This document shows positions 50,161 through 62,482 of a stretch of DNA of 64,000 bases, piece after piece (within the stretch, counting starts at the first letter, position 1; each line of letters starts with the position of its first letter). The DNA comes from Phycisphaeraceae bacterium (GTDB lineage Bacteria; Planctomycetota; Phycisphaerae; Phycisphaerales; Phycisphaeraceae): contig JADZCD010000045.1 of the NCBI GenBank assembly GCA_020851735.1, positions 1-64,000 on the forward strand, written 5' to 3'. The translations under genes and the position numbers were made by a program. A model generated the notes under the pieces. The model saw nothing but the letters and a program-made list of their open reading frames with translations. It made no database searches and was not told where the DNA came from.

Positions 50161-50826
50161 TTAATACTTGTCCGCCAATTCCTGCTTCATGGCGTCGATC
50201 TTGTCGCGGAGAAAATTCAAAGCACCCTGGGCGCCCATCTCCACCAGCGTGTCCGCTGCGATAGGTTGACCGATGGACACCGCCATCCGGCCCAGGGGCT
50301 TGGGCAGTTTGCGGCCGCGCGGCCAGAGCTTTTGCGCCCCGTCGACGACCACCGGCACCACCGTCGGACGGGCACGCTTGATGAGCAGCATGATGCCGGA
50401 GGCGAATGGGCCGATCCGGCCGTCCAGGCTGCGCGTGCCTTCCGGAAAGATCAGCACGGCTTGGCCGTTCTTGAGCACTTCGATGCCCTGACGCATGGCG
50501 GCCAAGTCTGCCTGGCCCTGTTCGACGGGGATGGAATTCGTCGAGCGGATCATGGGTCCAAAGATCGGAAAGCGAAACAGCGTCGACCGGGCCAGGGAAT
50601 AGAACGGCCGGTTGCGAATTGCCACCCCGACGGCGATCGGGTCCAGATACGACTGGTGGTTGCACAAGAAAAGCGTTCCCCCCTTGCGGGGCAGGAAACC
50701 GGACCCGAACACCTTTAAGCGGTAACAGGACCACATCCAGGTGGCCAGCACCATGTAAAAAAACATCCACCAGAAGCGTCGTAAAAACGTTTCGCTGTGG
50801 GCCAGGCTTAAAACTTTGAATTTCAT
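50161..50826 (-). CDS. plsC: 1-acylglycerol-3-phosphate acyltransferase
   Basis: Makes phosphatidic acid from lysophosphatidic acid at the membrane. Motif I is NHQSYLD (HX4D), motif III FPEGTRS, and an N-terminal membrane segment is present (FWWMFFYMVLATWMWSCY). 221 residues. The start overlaps the cmk stop by 4 bp, a pairing (cmk-plsC) common in many bacteria. Confidence 0.93.
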   Translation of the reverse strand: MKFKVLSLAHSETFLRRFWWMFFYMVLATWMWSCYRLKVFGSGFLPRKGGTLFLCNHQSYLDPIAVGVAIRNRPFYSLARSTLFRFPIFGPMIRSTNSIPVEQGQADLAAMRQGIEVLKNGQAVLIFPEGTRSLDGRIGPFASGIMLLIKRARPTVVPVVVDGAQKLWPRGRKLPKPLGRMAVSIGQPIAADTLVEMGAQGALNFLRDKIDAMKQELADKY

Positions 50827-51554
50827 TGTCGAGCTTGCCCTGTCGCTTTCCCCGCCCCATGTGGATCCGTGGTCTGAGGGCCGTCCAACCGCTGGGTGAC
50901 CATCTTTTCCAGCAGCGCCACTACTTCCTGGATGCCCAGATTGGACGTATCGACGCGCACGGCGTCGGCTGGGCAGGTCAGTGGGGAGTCCGCGCGGGTG
51001 CTGTCTTTCTGGTCACGCACGATAATCAGTTGGAGAATCTCCTCCTCGTCGGCTGCGCGACCTTCCTGGCGCAGCTGCAGAGCCCGGCGGCGGGCCCGTT
51101 CGCGCGGGGTGGCGTCCAGATAGAACTTCACCTGGGCCTTGGGAAACACCACCGAGCCCTGATCCCGGCCTTCGGTCACCAGGCGGGGGTGCTCCAGCCC
51201 GATCTGGCGCTGAGACTCAACGAGGACCAGCCTTACCGGGCCGTTGGCGGCCACGTCGCTGACGCTGGCCGTCACGTCCGCGTCACGGAGGCGTTGCACC
51301 ATGGGCTGATCATTCACTTGCAGCACCGGCGGATCTTCCCGCCAGTCGAAGCGCAGCCGGCAACTCTGCGCGGCCTGGGCCACGGCGGGTTTATTTTTAG
51401 GGTCGATGCCGCGATCCAGGCAATAGGCGGTGATGGCCCGGTACATGGCGCCGGTATCCAGAAATTCCAGCCCCAACCGCTGGGCCAGCAAGCGGGCCAC
51501 GGTCGATTTTCCGGATCCGGCCGGTCCATCCAAAGTGATGATTAATGGCTGCAT
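50823..51554 (-). CDS. cmk: Cytidylate kinase
   Basis: Phosphorylates CMP and dCMP. P-loop GPAGSGKST, the CMP-binding FLDTGAMYRAIT, TEGRDQGSVVFP and the lid region ATPRERARRRALQLR. The D-Q in place of the common GRDIGTVVFP (here GRDQGSVVFP) is a small deviation. 243 residues with a basic C-terminal tail. Coupled to plsC. Confidence 0.94.
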   Translation of the reverse strand: MQPLIITLDGPAGSGKSTVARLLAQRLGLEFLDTGAMYRAITAYCLDRGIDPKNKPAVAQAAQSCRLRFDWREDPPVLQVNDQPMVQRLRDADVTASVSDVAANGPVRLVLVESQRQIGLEHPRLVTEGRDQGSVVFPKAQVKFYLDATPRERARRRALQLRQEGRAADEEEILQLIIVRDQKDSTRADSPLTCPADAVRVDTSNLGIQEVVALLEKMVTQRLDGPQTTDPHGAGKATGQARQ

Positions 51555-51613
51555 GGGCCAAGGAGTTTAAGCATCCGTCGCGCGACTGACAAAAGCACCG
51601 CGCTATCCGGACC

Positions 51614-52918
51614 TTATTGATCCAACAGCGGCGGAGGATTGGCCGGCTGCAGGGGCGCGGCCTGGCTGGGCACGCCGCCGGAGCGTTTGTCAGTTGGCAG
51701 CCATTGCTGGACCTTTTCAGGCTTGAGGAACAGGTAATACAAATGGCCCTCGGCGAACTGCCTGCCGGCTAATTGCTCGGCCTGCGGTCCGACGCCCATG
51801 TAAAGATCCGATCGCCCGGCCGCGCGGATCGCGCCGCCCGTGTCCTGATCCATCATGAAGCCGGAGAAGCGCGCCAGCGTCGGCGAATTGGCAACCGGCA
51901 CGTGCGTGGAGACCAGCGTGACGCAGCCGCGGGGGAAAATCGTTTTGTCCGTGGCCAGCGAGCGCCAGGGCGTGACCGGGAAGCCCAGCGAGCCGGACGG
52001 CCAGTTGTTGGGCGGATACTCCTGGAAAAACACATAGCGGTCATTGCGCTTGATGTAGGTGTCCAGGTCCTCGGGATGCTCGCGGAAATACTGGCGGATC
52101 GTCGGCAGGCTCAGGCGGTTCTTGTCGATTTTGCCCTCGGAAACCAGTAATCTTCCGATGCTCGTGTAGGAATAGCCGTTGTTGCCCGCATAACCGATGT
52201 GCAGCCACGAGCCGTCGGTCAGCCGCAGGCGGGCGGAACCGTTGACGTGGATCAGATAGGCGTCGAACTTGTCACGCAGATAGACCAGTTCCTGCCCGGC
52301 CAGCCCCAGGGACTGGGGCCCCATGGCTTCGATCTGCGCCCGGGTCGGATAGCGCCCCATGGTCTGGCCCATCCGCCGGCCCAGCACCGCGCCGGTGATC
52401 GGGTCGGAAACCAGGTCGGCAGGACGGCGGTAGAGGGGATAACGGTATTCGTTGGTCGGCACGCGCGAGGCGTCGAAAATCGGCGAGTAGTACCCGGTGA
52501 AAAGCACCGTGCCCTGGTCATCCCAACCCACGCTGATGTAAACGTCGAACAAGTCGTCCATCCGCCGGCGGAAGTCGTCGGCCGAGGTGGCTTGCGCGAT
52601 CGCCTGACGGAAAGCCAGCACGCTGGCCCAGGCCTGCTCGTGGCTGATGCCATTGGAAGGGAAGAATTGCCGGGTGGAGCCTTTTTCAAACCAAGCGGCG
52701 CTGCGATCGAGCGATTGCAGCAGCATCTGGTCGCGGCCTCCGAAGGCCAGGCTAAAGTCCGGCCGCTGGGCGGGATCGGTGATCTTGCGGAGGGCGTACT
52801 CCCCCGGCGGGAGTTGACGGGAATAATCCGGCGCCGGCGGCGCAGCCTTTTTGCATCCGCCCAGACTTAACATGACCATCAACCCTGCCGCCACCGCCAG
52901 ACTTTGACCAAGCTTCAT
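51614..52918 (-). CDS. mltA: MltA-type lytic murein transglycosylase
   Basis: Outer-membrane lipoprotein cleaving the MurNAc-GlcNAc bond with 1,6-anhydro product. Lipobox MLSLGGC (Cys22). MltA domain: FTGYYSPIFDASR and YPLYRRPADL. The 3D domain ends in SGFMMDQDTGGAIRAAGRSD with the catalytic Asp in this set, then LYMGVGPQAEQLAG. 434 residues. With mrdA and rodA it supports active peptidoglycan turnover. Confidence 0.93.
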   Translation of the reverse strand: MKLGQSLAVAAGLMVMLSLGGCKKAAPPAPDYSRQLPPGEYALRKITDPAQRPDFSLAFGGRDQMLLQSLDRSAAWFEKGSTRQFFPSNGISHEQAWASVLAFRQAIAQATSADDFRRRMDDLFDVYISVGWDDQGTVLFTGYYSPIFDASRVPTNEYRYPLYRRPADLVSDPITGAVLGRRMGQTMGRYPTRAQIEAMGPQSLGLAGQELVYLRDKFDAYLIHVNGSARLRLTDGSWLHIGYAGNNGYSYTSIGRLLVSEGKIDKNRLSLPTIRQYFREHPEDLDTYIKRNDRYVFFQEYPPNNWPSGSLGFPVTPWRSLATDKTIFPRGCVTLVSTHVPVANSPTLARFSGFMMDQDTGGAIRAAGRSDLYMGVGPQAEQLAGRQFAEGHLYYLFLKPEKVQQWLPTDKRSGGVPSQAAPLQPANPPPLLDQ

Positions 52919-53111
52919 AGTGCGACTCTCCTGTCCACCAGTTTAGCCAAATTCCCCAAACACTCAGCTTCCGCCGGCTTGAGTCTGCTTGGGGTTCCAT
53001 GGCCTGGACCAACGGAAACTTCAGCGGGCTGATATTCTAAATGACAATCACGCCCAGGCATAACCGCCCGTGCGTCCAACCTTTGATCGTCTCTTAGGGA
53101 GCTAGGACCCG

Positions 53112-53759
53112 ATGTTTTTTCAATACGCCCTGGAACCCGACGGCCGGCTTTATTTTGTCAGTTGGGTGTTGACCGTCATTCTCAGCATCAGCCTGCACGA
53201 ATTGGCCCACGGGCTGGCGGCCCTGCGACTGGGCGACGACACCCCCCGCCTTTCCGGACACATGACCTTGGATCCCCTGGTGCACTTAGGGCCGTTTTCG
53301 ATCCTCACGCTGCTGATTCTGGGGCTGGCCTGGGGACAGATGCCCGTTAATCCCAGTCGCCTTCGGGGCCGGTATGCTCACGCGCTGGTGGCGGTCGCGG
53401 GCCCGGCCACGAACCTCCTGCTGGCCTTTTTGACCTTGACGATCCTGGGCTTCTGGCTCCGTCGCGCCCCCGACCTGGAGGAGGCGTCCCTGGCCCAGAG
53501 CAACTTCCGGCAGGTGGTCTGGATCTTCGGCACGGCCAACATCGTCCTGTGCCTGTTTAATCTTCTGCCCGTGCCTCCGCTGGACGGGTCCCACATCCTG
53601 GCGGACTTCCATCCCGGCTACGCCCGGCTTATTTCCGATCCGGACCGCCAACAGATCATGTTTTTCGCCATGGCCGGGGCCTTTGTCATCGGGGGAAGCT
53701 TTTTTCAATTCGCCAATACCTGGGCTCAGGCCTATATCAACTGGCTGGGGCAGCTGTAA
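53112..53759 (+). CDS. Site-2-protease-family (M50) membrane metalloprotease
   Basis: Intramembrane zinc protease of the SREBPG/YwhC-like group. Zinc motif HELAHG (HExxH at 29-33), third ligand in NLLPVPPLDG, about six membrane segments, 215 residues. Lacks a PDZ or CBS domain. GLAWGQMPVNPSRLRG and AGPATNLLLA are typical of the short form. The substrate is unknown; no anti-sigma gene is adjacent. Confidence 0.92.
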   Translation: MFFQYALEPDGRLYFVSWVLTVILSISLHELAHGLAALRLGDDTPRLSGHMTLDPLVHLGPFSILTLLILGLAWGQMPVNPSRLRGRYAHALVAVAGPATNLLLAFLTLTILGFWLRRAPDLEEASLAQSNFRQVVWIFGTANIVLCLFNLLPVPPLDGSHILADFHPGYARLISDPDRQQIMFFAMAGAFVIGGSFFQFANTWAQAYINWLGQL

Positions 53760-53769
53760 GTTTTCCTAA

Positions 53770-53804
53770 TAAAAAAACGGGCCGAGCTGAAAAGCTCGAC
53801 CCGT
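53770..53804 (-). terminator. Intrinsic terminator of ppdK
   Basis: On the minus strand a 12-bp stem with one mismatch (53804-53793 with 53788-53777, tetraloop TTTC) runs into seven T. It lies 35 bp after the ppdK stop and just beyond the M50 gene's stop, so it may also slow transcripts from the other side. Confidence 0.85.
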
Positions 53805-53838
53805 GGGTGTTGTTGGGGAACAATCGAATCCGGCGAAT

Positions 53839-56547
<2,709 letters not shown>

Positions 56548-56740
56548 GAAAAGTATTCCTGGAACGGTTGGGTTGGTGAGCTGACTCTTGGGGAGCCGGG
56601 GGTACCGGGGGATCCGGGGGTGCCGGTCTTACCCGGTCAGCCTGTTTAAGGGAAAGGTAAATTGTAATCCTCCCGGCTTTCACGTCAAAAGGCACTGTTT
56701 TCTCTTCTTTTTTTTACCCTCGATTTTGCCTGAACCTGCT

Positions 56741-57124
56741 TCACTCTCCCAGCAGATATTCCGGCAGCCGCCGGGGCTTGCCCTCCGCGCTGACACAGCA
56801 CAGGGTGGTCTCTCCCTCGGTGAGCAATTCCTCCCCGCGGTAGACCTGATAGGTGTGCTGAATCTTCACGCCGACCCCGCTTTTTTGCTCCACGTGAACG
56901 CGCAGAATATCGTCGTAAACCGCCGGTTTTCGGTAGCGCACCGACAGGTGCGTGACCACCATGAAAACCCCCAGTTTCTCGAGGTCTTTATACGCGTGGC
57001 CGCAGCGGCGCAAGAGCTCCGTGCGGGCGATTTCAAACCAGACCGGGTAGACGCAGTGATGCACCACCCGCATCGGATCGCAATCGTTGTAGCGGACTCG
57101 AATCTCCACGTCCGTATTCAACAT
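56741..57124 (-). CDS. YbgC/FadM-type acyl-CoA thioesterase
   Basis: Hotdog-fold thioesterase. RVRYNDCDPMRVVHHCVYPV contains the catalytic Asp, followed by WFEIARTELLRR. 127 residues from MLNTDVEIRV; an earlier frame start at 57259 would add 45 unconserved residues overlapping the rhamnosidase gene, so it is rejected. Likely substrate is a short or medium acyl-CoA. It lies between ppdK and the GH78 gene without a shared role. Confidence 0.88.
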   Translation of the reverse strand: MLNTDVEIRVRYNDCDPMRVVHHCVYPVWFEIARTELLRRCGHAYKDLEKLGVFMVVTHLSVRYRKPAVYDDILRVHVEQKSGVGVKIQHTYQVYRGEELLTEGETTLCCVSAEGKPRRLPEYLLGE

Positions 57125-57221
57125 GGCTAAACGCCCTTTCCGTCCCTGACTGCATGGATGATCAATCTGACCAAAGACCGCCGTTGCCGACCTCGCGATA
57201 TAAGTAAATCTAATAGCCTTA

Positions 57222-59924
57222 TTATTTCTTCGCCCACGCGCTTTCAAACTGATACGCACCGGCTCGGAGCGTAAATACTGTTGCCTGGTCTTTCTTTTCC
57301 ACCACTTCCACTTGGCCGCCGCTTAGAACCTTCACCTGCGGGCCGGGCAGTTCGACGGTGGCGGTGGTGTTAATCGGCAGGGTAATGGCAAAGGTCACCT
57401 TTTGCCCCTTGCGCTCCCAGCGGCTGGCGATTTTCCCGCGCAGCGACGTAAACTCTGCGCCGGCGAACTTCATCTCGTCCACCACCTGCGGACGAATGAT
57501 CACGTGCTCAAATCCGGGCTTCTGCGGATCAGGGCAAATGCCGGCCAGGGCTCGATAGAACCAGGCGCTGACATCCCCGAACATGATGTGATTCCGTGAC
57601 GCGTTGCCTCCGTGCCACTCCTCCCAAAGCGTCGTGGCGCCCTGCTTGACCCAGTATCCCCAACCAGGGTATTCCGGATTGCTGATCATCTTCACCGCCA
57701 GGTCGGATCGGCCGAACTGCATCAGCACATTCAAAATGGCCTTGGCGCCCAGAATCCCGCAGGAAATGTGCCCCGCGTGCGCGGCAATGACCTTCAGCAG
57801 ATTGGCGAACACCTTGGCTTGATCCTCAGGCTTGATCACCCCGTGGTAAAGGGCGCAGGCCAGATCGGTCTGCTGGTTGTGGCCGATAAATCCCTTCTTG
57901 ACGTTGACGAATTCCCGATAGAACCCTTCACGCACCTGGGCGGCTGTGGTCTGGAAATACTGCTGGTCCTTGGTCTGGCCCAGCAGCCCCGCGATGTGGG
58001 CCGCGATGCCCGCCAAATCGTAGTAGATGGCAGTGGAAGTCACGGGAATGCAGCGGTCGAACATCGTCGGGCACCAGTCGCCCAGGCCGTCGTGCAGCAC
58101 CCCCTTCTTGGCCTGCCGGCCCAGAAGTTTCAGGTATTTCTTCATGCCCGCATAATGCCTTTCGAGCACGCGCCGGTCGCCGTAATACAGATACATGTAC
58201 CAGGGGATATAGACACACACGCTGTCCCAGCCGGGCCCGCAGCTGTTTTCAATGCCAAACACGCCGCTGGCGGGAATAATCGACGGGATGCGCCCATCCG
58301 GCAGTTGCTCGTCCCTTAAATCCTCCAGCCAGTTGGTGTACATCAGCATCGATTCGTAGTTGTACATCGCCTGTTCCGCGGCCAGGTGCGCGTCGCCCGT
58401 CCAGCCGTTCTTTTCGCGGTGCGGGCAATCGGTGGGATATCCCGGCAGATTGCTGAAGAACGACCAGCGGGTGTTGCGCCAAGTTTGGTTGAGCGTCGCG
58501 TTGGCGCAGGTGAACTTGCCTGTCTCCGCCAGATCGGTGTGGATCTCCAGCACGGTGATGCTGTCGAGCGTGGGCCGGCCCGGATACCCGCTGACTTCCA
58601 CATACTGAAACCCGTGATAGGTGAACTTCGCCTGCCACTCCTCGACGCCCCGGCCTTTGAGGATGTAGCGATCCTCCTGGAAACGATCGGAAAATCCCTG
58701 GCGTTTAATCAACCCCGCGTTGCCATCCACGTCGGCGTTACCGTCCGGCAACAGAATCTCGGCGTACTTGAGCGTCACCTGTGTGCCGGCCTTGCCCTTC
58801 ACCCGCAGCCGGGCCGCCCCGGCCAGATTCTGCCCCGCGTCAAACACCCATACTCCCGGACGCGACTGCCACATCTTCTTGGGGCGGATTTCACTGACTA
58901 CGCGCATCGGCTGCATCACCTGGGCGGCCAGCCTTCCCTTGGGCCCTTCGACGACCACCGGCTTGTCCCAACGTCGATCATCAAACCCAGGCTCATCCCA
59001 CCCAGCCTGTTCCAAGCGGGCGTCGTAAGTCTCTCCGCAATAGATGCTGTCGCTGACCAGCGGGCCGGTGGATACCTTCCAGCCTTCGTCGCTGGCCACG
59101 ATTTGTTCCCGCCCATCCGCCAGCGTGATGCGCATCTCCAGCCGCAGCGTCGGCGCCGCCCGCCAGGGAGCTTTGTCAAAACCCCACACCGCTTTGTCGT
59201 AGGGGTTGTACCACCCGCTGCCTAAGGTCACGCCGACGGCATTGGCTCCCTCTTTGACCATCGCCGTCACGTCGTGAGCGACGTACAACGCCCGCTTGTC
59301 AAAACGCGTGAAGGTGGGGTCCAGCACGTGGTCGCCCACCTTGCGGCCATTTAGCCGCAGTTCATGCGTGCCTAATCCGCAGATGTAAACGCGAGCCTGG
59401 CGCACCGGACCTTGCACGCGGAATTCCTTGCGGAAGTACGGCGTGCGCACGTTGTCCGCCCCTTCAGTCTCCTTGGTCCTGCTCAGCCACTGCCCGTGCC
59501 AGTCCTCGTTCTTAAGCATTCCCATTTCCCAGAAGCTGATGGCGCTCCACGTTCCAGCTTCGCCATTCTCGTCCCATACCCGCACCCGCCACCAGCAGCG
59601 CTGGCCGCTCTTTAGCTTTTTGCCGGCGTATTCAACATGCACGGACTGATGGTTTTCCACCTTACCGCTGTCCCAGAGCGTCCCTCGTGGATCATCTTTC
59701 TCCAGGTCTTCGCGCTGGCCAGCCACGACAATCTGATAGGCCTTTTGCTTTGCCGCCCTATTGGTCTTGCCCGGCTTAGCTGTCGGCGTCTTCTTCCCTG
59801 ATGCAGCCTTGGCATCAACTAGCTTCCAGCTTAGTCGTGGATTGGAAACATCAATACCCAATGGATTTAGGGCATATTCACATCGCAGTTCCGATACGTT
59901 GATTTGCGCCATTTGTTTTCCCAT
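57222..59924 (-). CDS. Alpha-L-rhamnosidase, GH78 family
   Basis: Releases terminal L-rhamnose. N-terminal fibronectin-like and beta domains (WRVRVWDENGEAGTWS, GLGTHELRLNGRKVGDHVLD, WYNPYDKAVWGFDKAPWRA). The alpha6/alpha6 barrel has DCPHREKNGWTGDAHLAAEQ, which carries the conserved acidic pair, and NHIMFGDVSAWFYRALAG. C-terminal beta domain follows. 900 residues. No signal peptide is seen, so it may act in the cytoplasm on imported oligosaccharides. A basic insert (KKTPTAKPGKTNRAAKQK) lies at about 43-62, between strands of the first domain. MAQINVSEL (59912) could be the true start. Confidence 0.92.
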   Translation of the reverse strand: MGKQMAQINVSELRCEYALNPLGIDVSNPRLSWKLVDAKAASGKKTPTAKPGKTNRAAKQKAYQIVVAGQREDLEKDDPRGTLWDSGKVENHQSVHVEYAGKKLKSGQRCWWRVRVWDENGEAGTWSAISFWEMGMLKNEDWHGQWLSRTKETEGADNVRTPYFRKEFRVQGPVRQARVYICGLGTHELRLNGRKVGDHVLDPTFTRFDKRALYVAHDVTAMVKEGANAVGVTLGSGWYNPYDKAVWGFDKAPWRAAPTLRLEMRITLADGREQIVASDEGWKVSTGPLVSDSIYCGETYDARLEQAGWDEPGFDDRRWDKPVVVEGPKGRLAAQVMQPMRVVSEIRPKKMWQSRPGVWVFDAGQNLAGAARLRVKGKAGTQVTLKYAEILLPDGNADVDGNAGLIKRQGFSDRFQEDRYILKGRGVEEWQAKFTYHGFQYVEVSGYPGRPTLDSITVLEIHTDLAETGKFTCANATLNQTWRNTRWSFFSNLPGYPTDCPHREKNGWTGDAHLAAEQAMYNYESMLMYTNWLEDLRDEQLPDGRIPSIIPASGVFGIENSCGPGWDSVCVYIPWYMYLYYGDRRVLERHYAGMKKYLKLLGRQAKKGVLHDGLGDWCPTMFDRCIPVTSTAIYYDLAGIAAHIAGLLGQTKDQQYFQTTAAQVREGFYREFVNVKKGFIGHNQQTDLACALYHGVIKPEDQAKVFANLLKVIAAHAGHISCGILGAKAILNVLMQFGRSDLAVKMISNPEYPGWGYWVKQGATTLWEEWHGGNASRNHIMFGDVSAWFYRALAGICPDPQKPGFEHVIIRPQVVDEMKFAGAEFTSLRGKIASRWERKGQKVTFAITLPINTTATVELPGPQVKVLSGGQVEVVEKKDQATVFTLRAGAYQFESAWAKK

Positions 59925-60164
59925 TTTTTCGCTCGTCTCGTCGTCCGAATTTCCGACGTCCCTTCACAGGGCTGCACATTCTGCTTTTTCCCTGTCGCGA
60001 TCACAACTCCACGCTTACAAAAGAGTGAAGATCCCAGGCCTCAATGGTCCAGTGATTGTCGCATTTTGCATTGCATTCCCGATCTGGGCGGTTAGCATGA
60101 TTCCCCCATTCAGGCATGATTCGTCCATGCCAGACAACCCCTCTTAGCCACAAGGTTTTTCCCC

Positions 60165-61163
60165 ATGAAACCCCTCAAAATCGCGTTGATCGGCTGCGGC
60201 GGCATCATGAGCAAACACTCCCGCGTTTTCAAAGCCCGCCCGGACTGCAAGATCGTCGCCCTCCACGACGTCACACTGGATCGGGTTCGCGCCTTCATGG
60301 ATAAACAACTGGCCGACGTCGCGGAGAAGCCCAGCCTCTACACCGACCTGGACAAGCTCTACGCGGAAACCAAGCCCGACGCGGTGGTCATCGCTACCCC
60401 CCACACCCTCCACTACGAACAGGCCGTTCAGGCCCTGGATCATGGCTGCCACATCCTGATGGAAAAACCCATGGTCACCCAGGCCGACCACGCCCACGAT
60501 CTGGCCAAGCGGGTGGAAAAGTCTAAAAAAATCTTCGTCGTCGGCTACAACACACCCTGCTCGCCTGAATTTGACTACATCCGCCAGACCATCAAGGACA
60601 AGACCTTCGGCAAGCTGGAATTGATCACCGGGTACCTCTCCCAGAACTGGAAGAAATTCACCATCGGGTCCTGGCGGCAGGATCCCAAACTCTCCGGCGG
60701 CGGGCAGGCCAACGATTCCGGCGCCCACCTGCTGAACAGCCTTTGCTGGACGGTGGACGCCCCCATCGCCGAGGTGTTCGCCTTCGTTGACAACGTCGGC
60801 ACGCCCGTGGACATCAACTCCAGCATCGCCATCAAGTTCGCTAACGGCGTGTTGGCTTCCATCGCCGTCAGCGGCAACTGCCCGTCCGACGGCAGCCACA
60901 TGGTTTACATGTTCGAAAACGGCCGCATCGAAGTCGACGGCTGGGGCGCCGCCTGGATGAACGTGTTTGGGCCCAACGGCAAGATCAAATATCCGAAAGT
61001 CACCACCGAGCCCCAGACCCCGGCCGACAACTTTATTGACGCTATCCTGGGCAAAACCGCGCAGCGCACCATGCCGCGCAACGGCATTATTCAAAGCGAA
61101 CTGATGGAAGCGATCTACGAATCCGCCCGCACCGGCAAGCCCGCCAAGCCCAAAAACCGCTGA
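60165..61163 (+). CDS. Gfo/Idh/MocA-family oxidoreductase
   Basis: NAD(P)-dependent dehydrogenase acting on a sugar or polyol. Rossmann motif ALIGCGGIMSKHS, the family EKP motif in HILMEKPMV, and a substrate domain with DSGAHLLNSLCW. 332 residues. Divergent from the rhamnosidase, so a role in sugar catabolism is plausible but the substrate is unknown. No Tat or other signal, unlike many planctomycete relatives. Ends at a strong terminator. Confidence 0.92.
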   Translation: MKPLKIALIGCGGIMSKHSRVFKARPDCKIVALHDVTLDRVRAFMDKQLADVAEKPSLYTDLDKLYAETKPDAVVIATPHTLHYEQAVQALDHGCHILMEKPMVTQADHAHDLAKRVEKSKKIFVVGYNTPCSPEFDYIRQTIKDKTFGKLELITGYLSQNWKKFTIGSWRQDPKLSGGGQANDSGAHLLNSLCWTVDAPIAEVFAFVDNVGTPVDINSSIAIKFANGVLASIAVSGNCPSDGSHMVYMFENGRIEVDGWGAAWMNVFGPNGKIKYPKVTTEPQTPADNFIDAILGKTAQRTMPRNGIIQSELMEAIYESARTGKPAKPKNR

Positions 61164-61189
61164 TCGTCATCGACCACTTTGCCCCCGCT

Positions 61190-61231
61190 GAAACTCACCG
61201 CTTCCCCTGGGAATCGGTGAGTTTCCTTTTT
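61190..61231 (+). terminator. Intrinsic terminator of the oxidoreductase gene
   Basis: GAAACTCACCG (61190-61200) pairs perfectly with CGGTGAGTTTC (61215-61225) around a 14-nt loop, followed by CTTTTT. It lies 27 bp after the stop codon. Confidence 0.85.
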
Positions 61232-61300
61232 GGCGCCGAATCCTGGGCGACGATCCATTCCAACGGCCACAAGAATTCATCGCCCCCCCCAAAAAAACAA

Positions 61301-61452
61301 TTCGCCACGGAGAACACAGAGATCACGGAGTTGGCTTCCGCAATAATCCATTTGATTTTGACTTGATCGCTGTTTTGTCTCAGTGTTCTCCCTTCGGGTC
61401 TGAGTCCAAGACTCAGACTCAGGGTCGAAGACCGTGCTCTCCGTGGTGAACC
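61301..61452. repeat. Inverted-repeat intergenic element 4 (CACGGAG arms)
   Basis: Left arm 61301-61334 (CGCCACGGAGAACACAGAG...) and right arm 61430-61452 (ACCGTGCTCTCCGTGGTGAA) are inverse. An internal palindrome TCTGAGTC-CAA-GACTCAGA lies at 61399-61417. Most of the 61164-61473 gap is this element and the terminator. Confidence 0.7.
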
Positions 61453-61473
61453 TTGGCGGCTCGCTGGCTCGCG

Positions 61474-62457
61474 CTACCGCTCCGATACGCTGTGCAGCTG
61501 CTCGGCCAGCAGGCGGGCGATGGCCTCGACGATCTCACCGCGGTGTTTGCCGGTCAGGGCCAACGCCAACTGGGACTCCATCAGGCCGTAGGGAATCCCC
61601 GTGTCGTAGCGCTTGCCTTCGATCGTGCAGGCGCCGTAACTCTTAACCAGGCTCGCCCGCATGTATTCCTGGGCGCTGGTCAGCTGAATTTCGCCTTTGT
61701 CGCGCAGGTTATTCTCAATGTGGTGCCCCAGCGATTCAAAAATCGCCGCGGGAAACACGTGCATGCCGAAGTGGCACAGATACTGGCCCGTGCCCAATCC
61801 GGGCGTGCGCAATTTCCGGCTCGCCTCTTCCTGCGAGGGTTTTTCCACGATGGCCTCGGCCGCGTAGACGTCGTCGTTCCCCTCGATCGGCCGGCCGCGG
61901 ATGGTGCCGAATAAATGCAGCAGATTGGCCGGCGTCGCCTGCACCGCGCTCATTGCCTCCATGCCGCTCTGCTGGAATTTGTCAATCAGCTGCGCGGCAC
62001 AATTCTTGCCCCCGTTTCCGTTGGCGCTGATATAGATGTGATCGCCCAGCATCAGCAGGAACGGCTCATCGCCGACGAACTTGCGGGCCTGATACACCGC
62101 GTGCCCGTAGCCCTCGGGCGAATCCTGGCTGACAAACCGCAGCCGCTGCCCGAAATCATGCAGTTTTTCGCTGGCCTGGAGCGCCCAATCCTTGCCCTTA
62201 AACGCCTTGAGCGTGTCCTGGCCCATGCGCTTAAAGTAATTAAGGTATTGCGCCTCGTCGCCCGGCTGCGTGACGATGCAGATCTCTTCCACGCCGGCCG
62301 CGATCGCTTCCTCGCCGATGATCTGAATCACCGGCTTGGCCAGCCCATCCCGATCCACCAGCGGGAACATTTCCTTCTGCACCGCGCTGGAGGCTGGGTA
62401 TTGCCGCGTGCCCCGCCCTGCCGCCGTGATCACCGCTTTACGCACCTTCTTGGTCAT
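61474..62457 (-). CDS. galU: UTP-glucose-1-phosphate uridylyltransferase-like enzyme
   Basis: Sugar nucleotidyltransferase making UDP-glucose or a similar NDP-sugar. Signature VITAAGRGTRQYPASSAVQK then EMFPLVD; EGYGHAVYQARKFVGDEPF; MLGDHIYI for the metal-binding Asp; IVEKPSQEEA. 327 residues. The N-terminal loop (RGTRQYPAS) departs slightly from the common LGTRFLPATKA. Last of three close genes with the phosphatase and GHMP kinase. Confidence 0.88.
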   Translation of the reverse strand: MTKKVRKAVITAAGRGTRQYPASSAVQKEMFPLVDRDGLAKPVIQIIGEEAIAAGVEEICIVTQPGDEAQYLNYFKRMGQDTLKAFKGKDWALQASEKLHDFGQRLRFVSQDSPEGYGHAVYQARKFVGDEPFLLMLGDHIYISANGNGGKNCAAQLIDKFQQSGMEAMSAVQATPANLLHLFGTIRGRPIEGNDDVYAAEAIVEKPSQEEASRKLRTPGLGTGQYLCHFGMHVFPAAIFESLGHHIENNLRDKGEIQLTSAQEYMRASLVKSYGACTIEGKRYDTGIPYGLMESQLALALTGKHRGEIVEAIARLLAEQLHSVSER

Positions 62458-62482
62458 GACTCTTTCCCTCTTGAAAAAAATA

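Noticed and set aside
56585-56640. CCGGGGG tandem units before ppdK as a regulatory site
   Set aside because: Similar loose CCGGGG strings occur at 100-150 and 7000-7060; too simple to call a regulator site.
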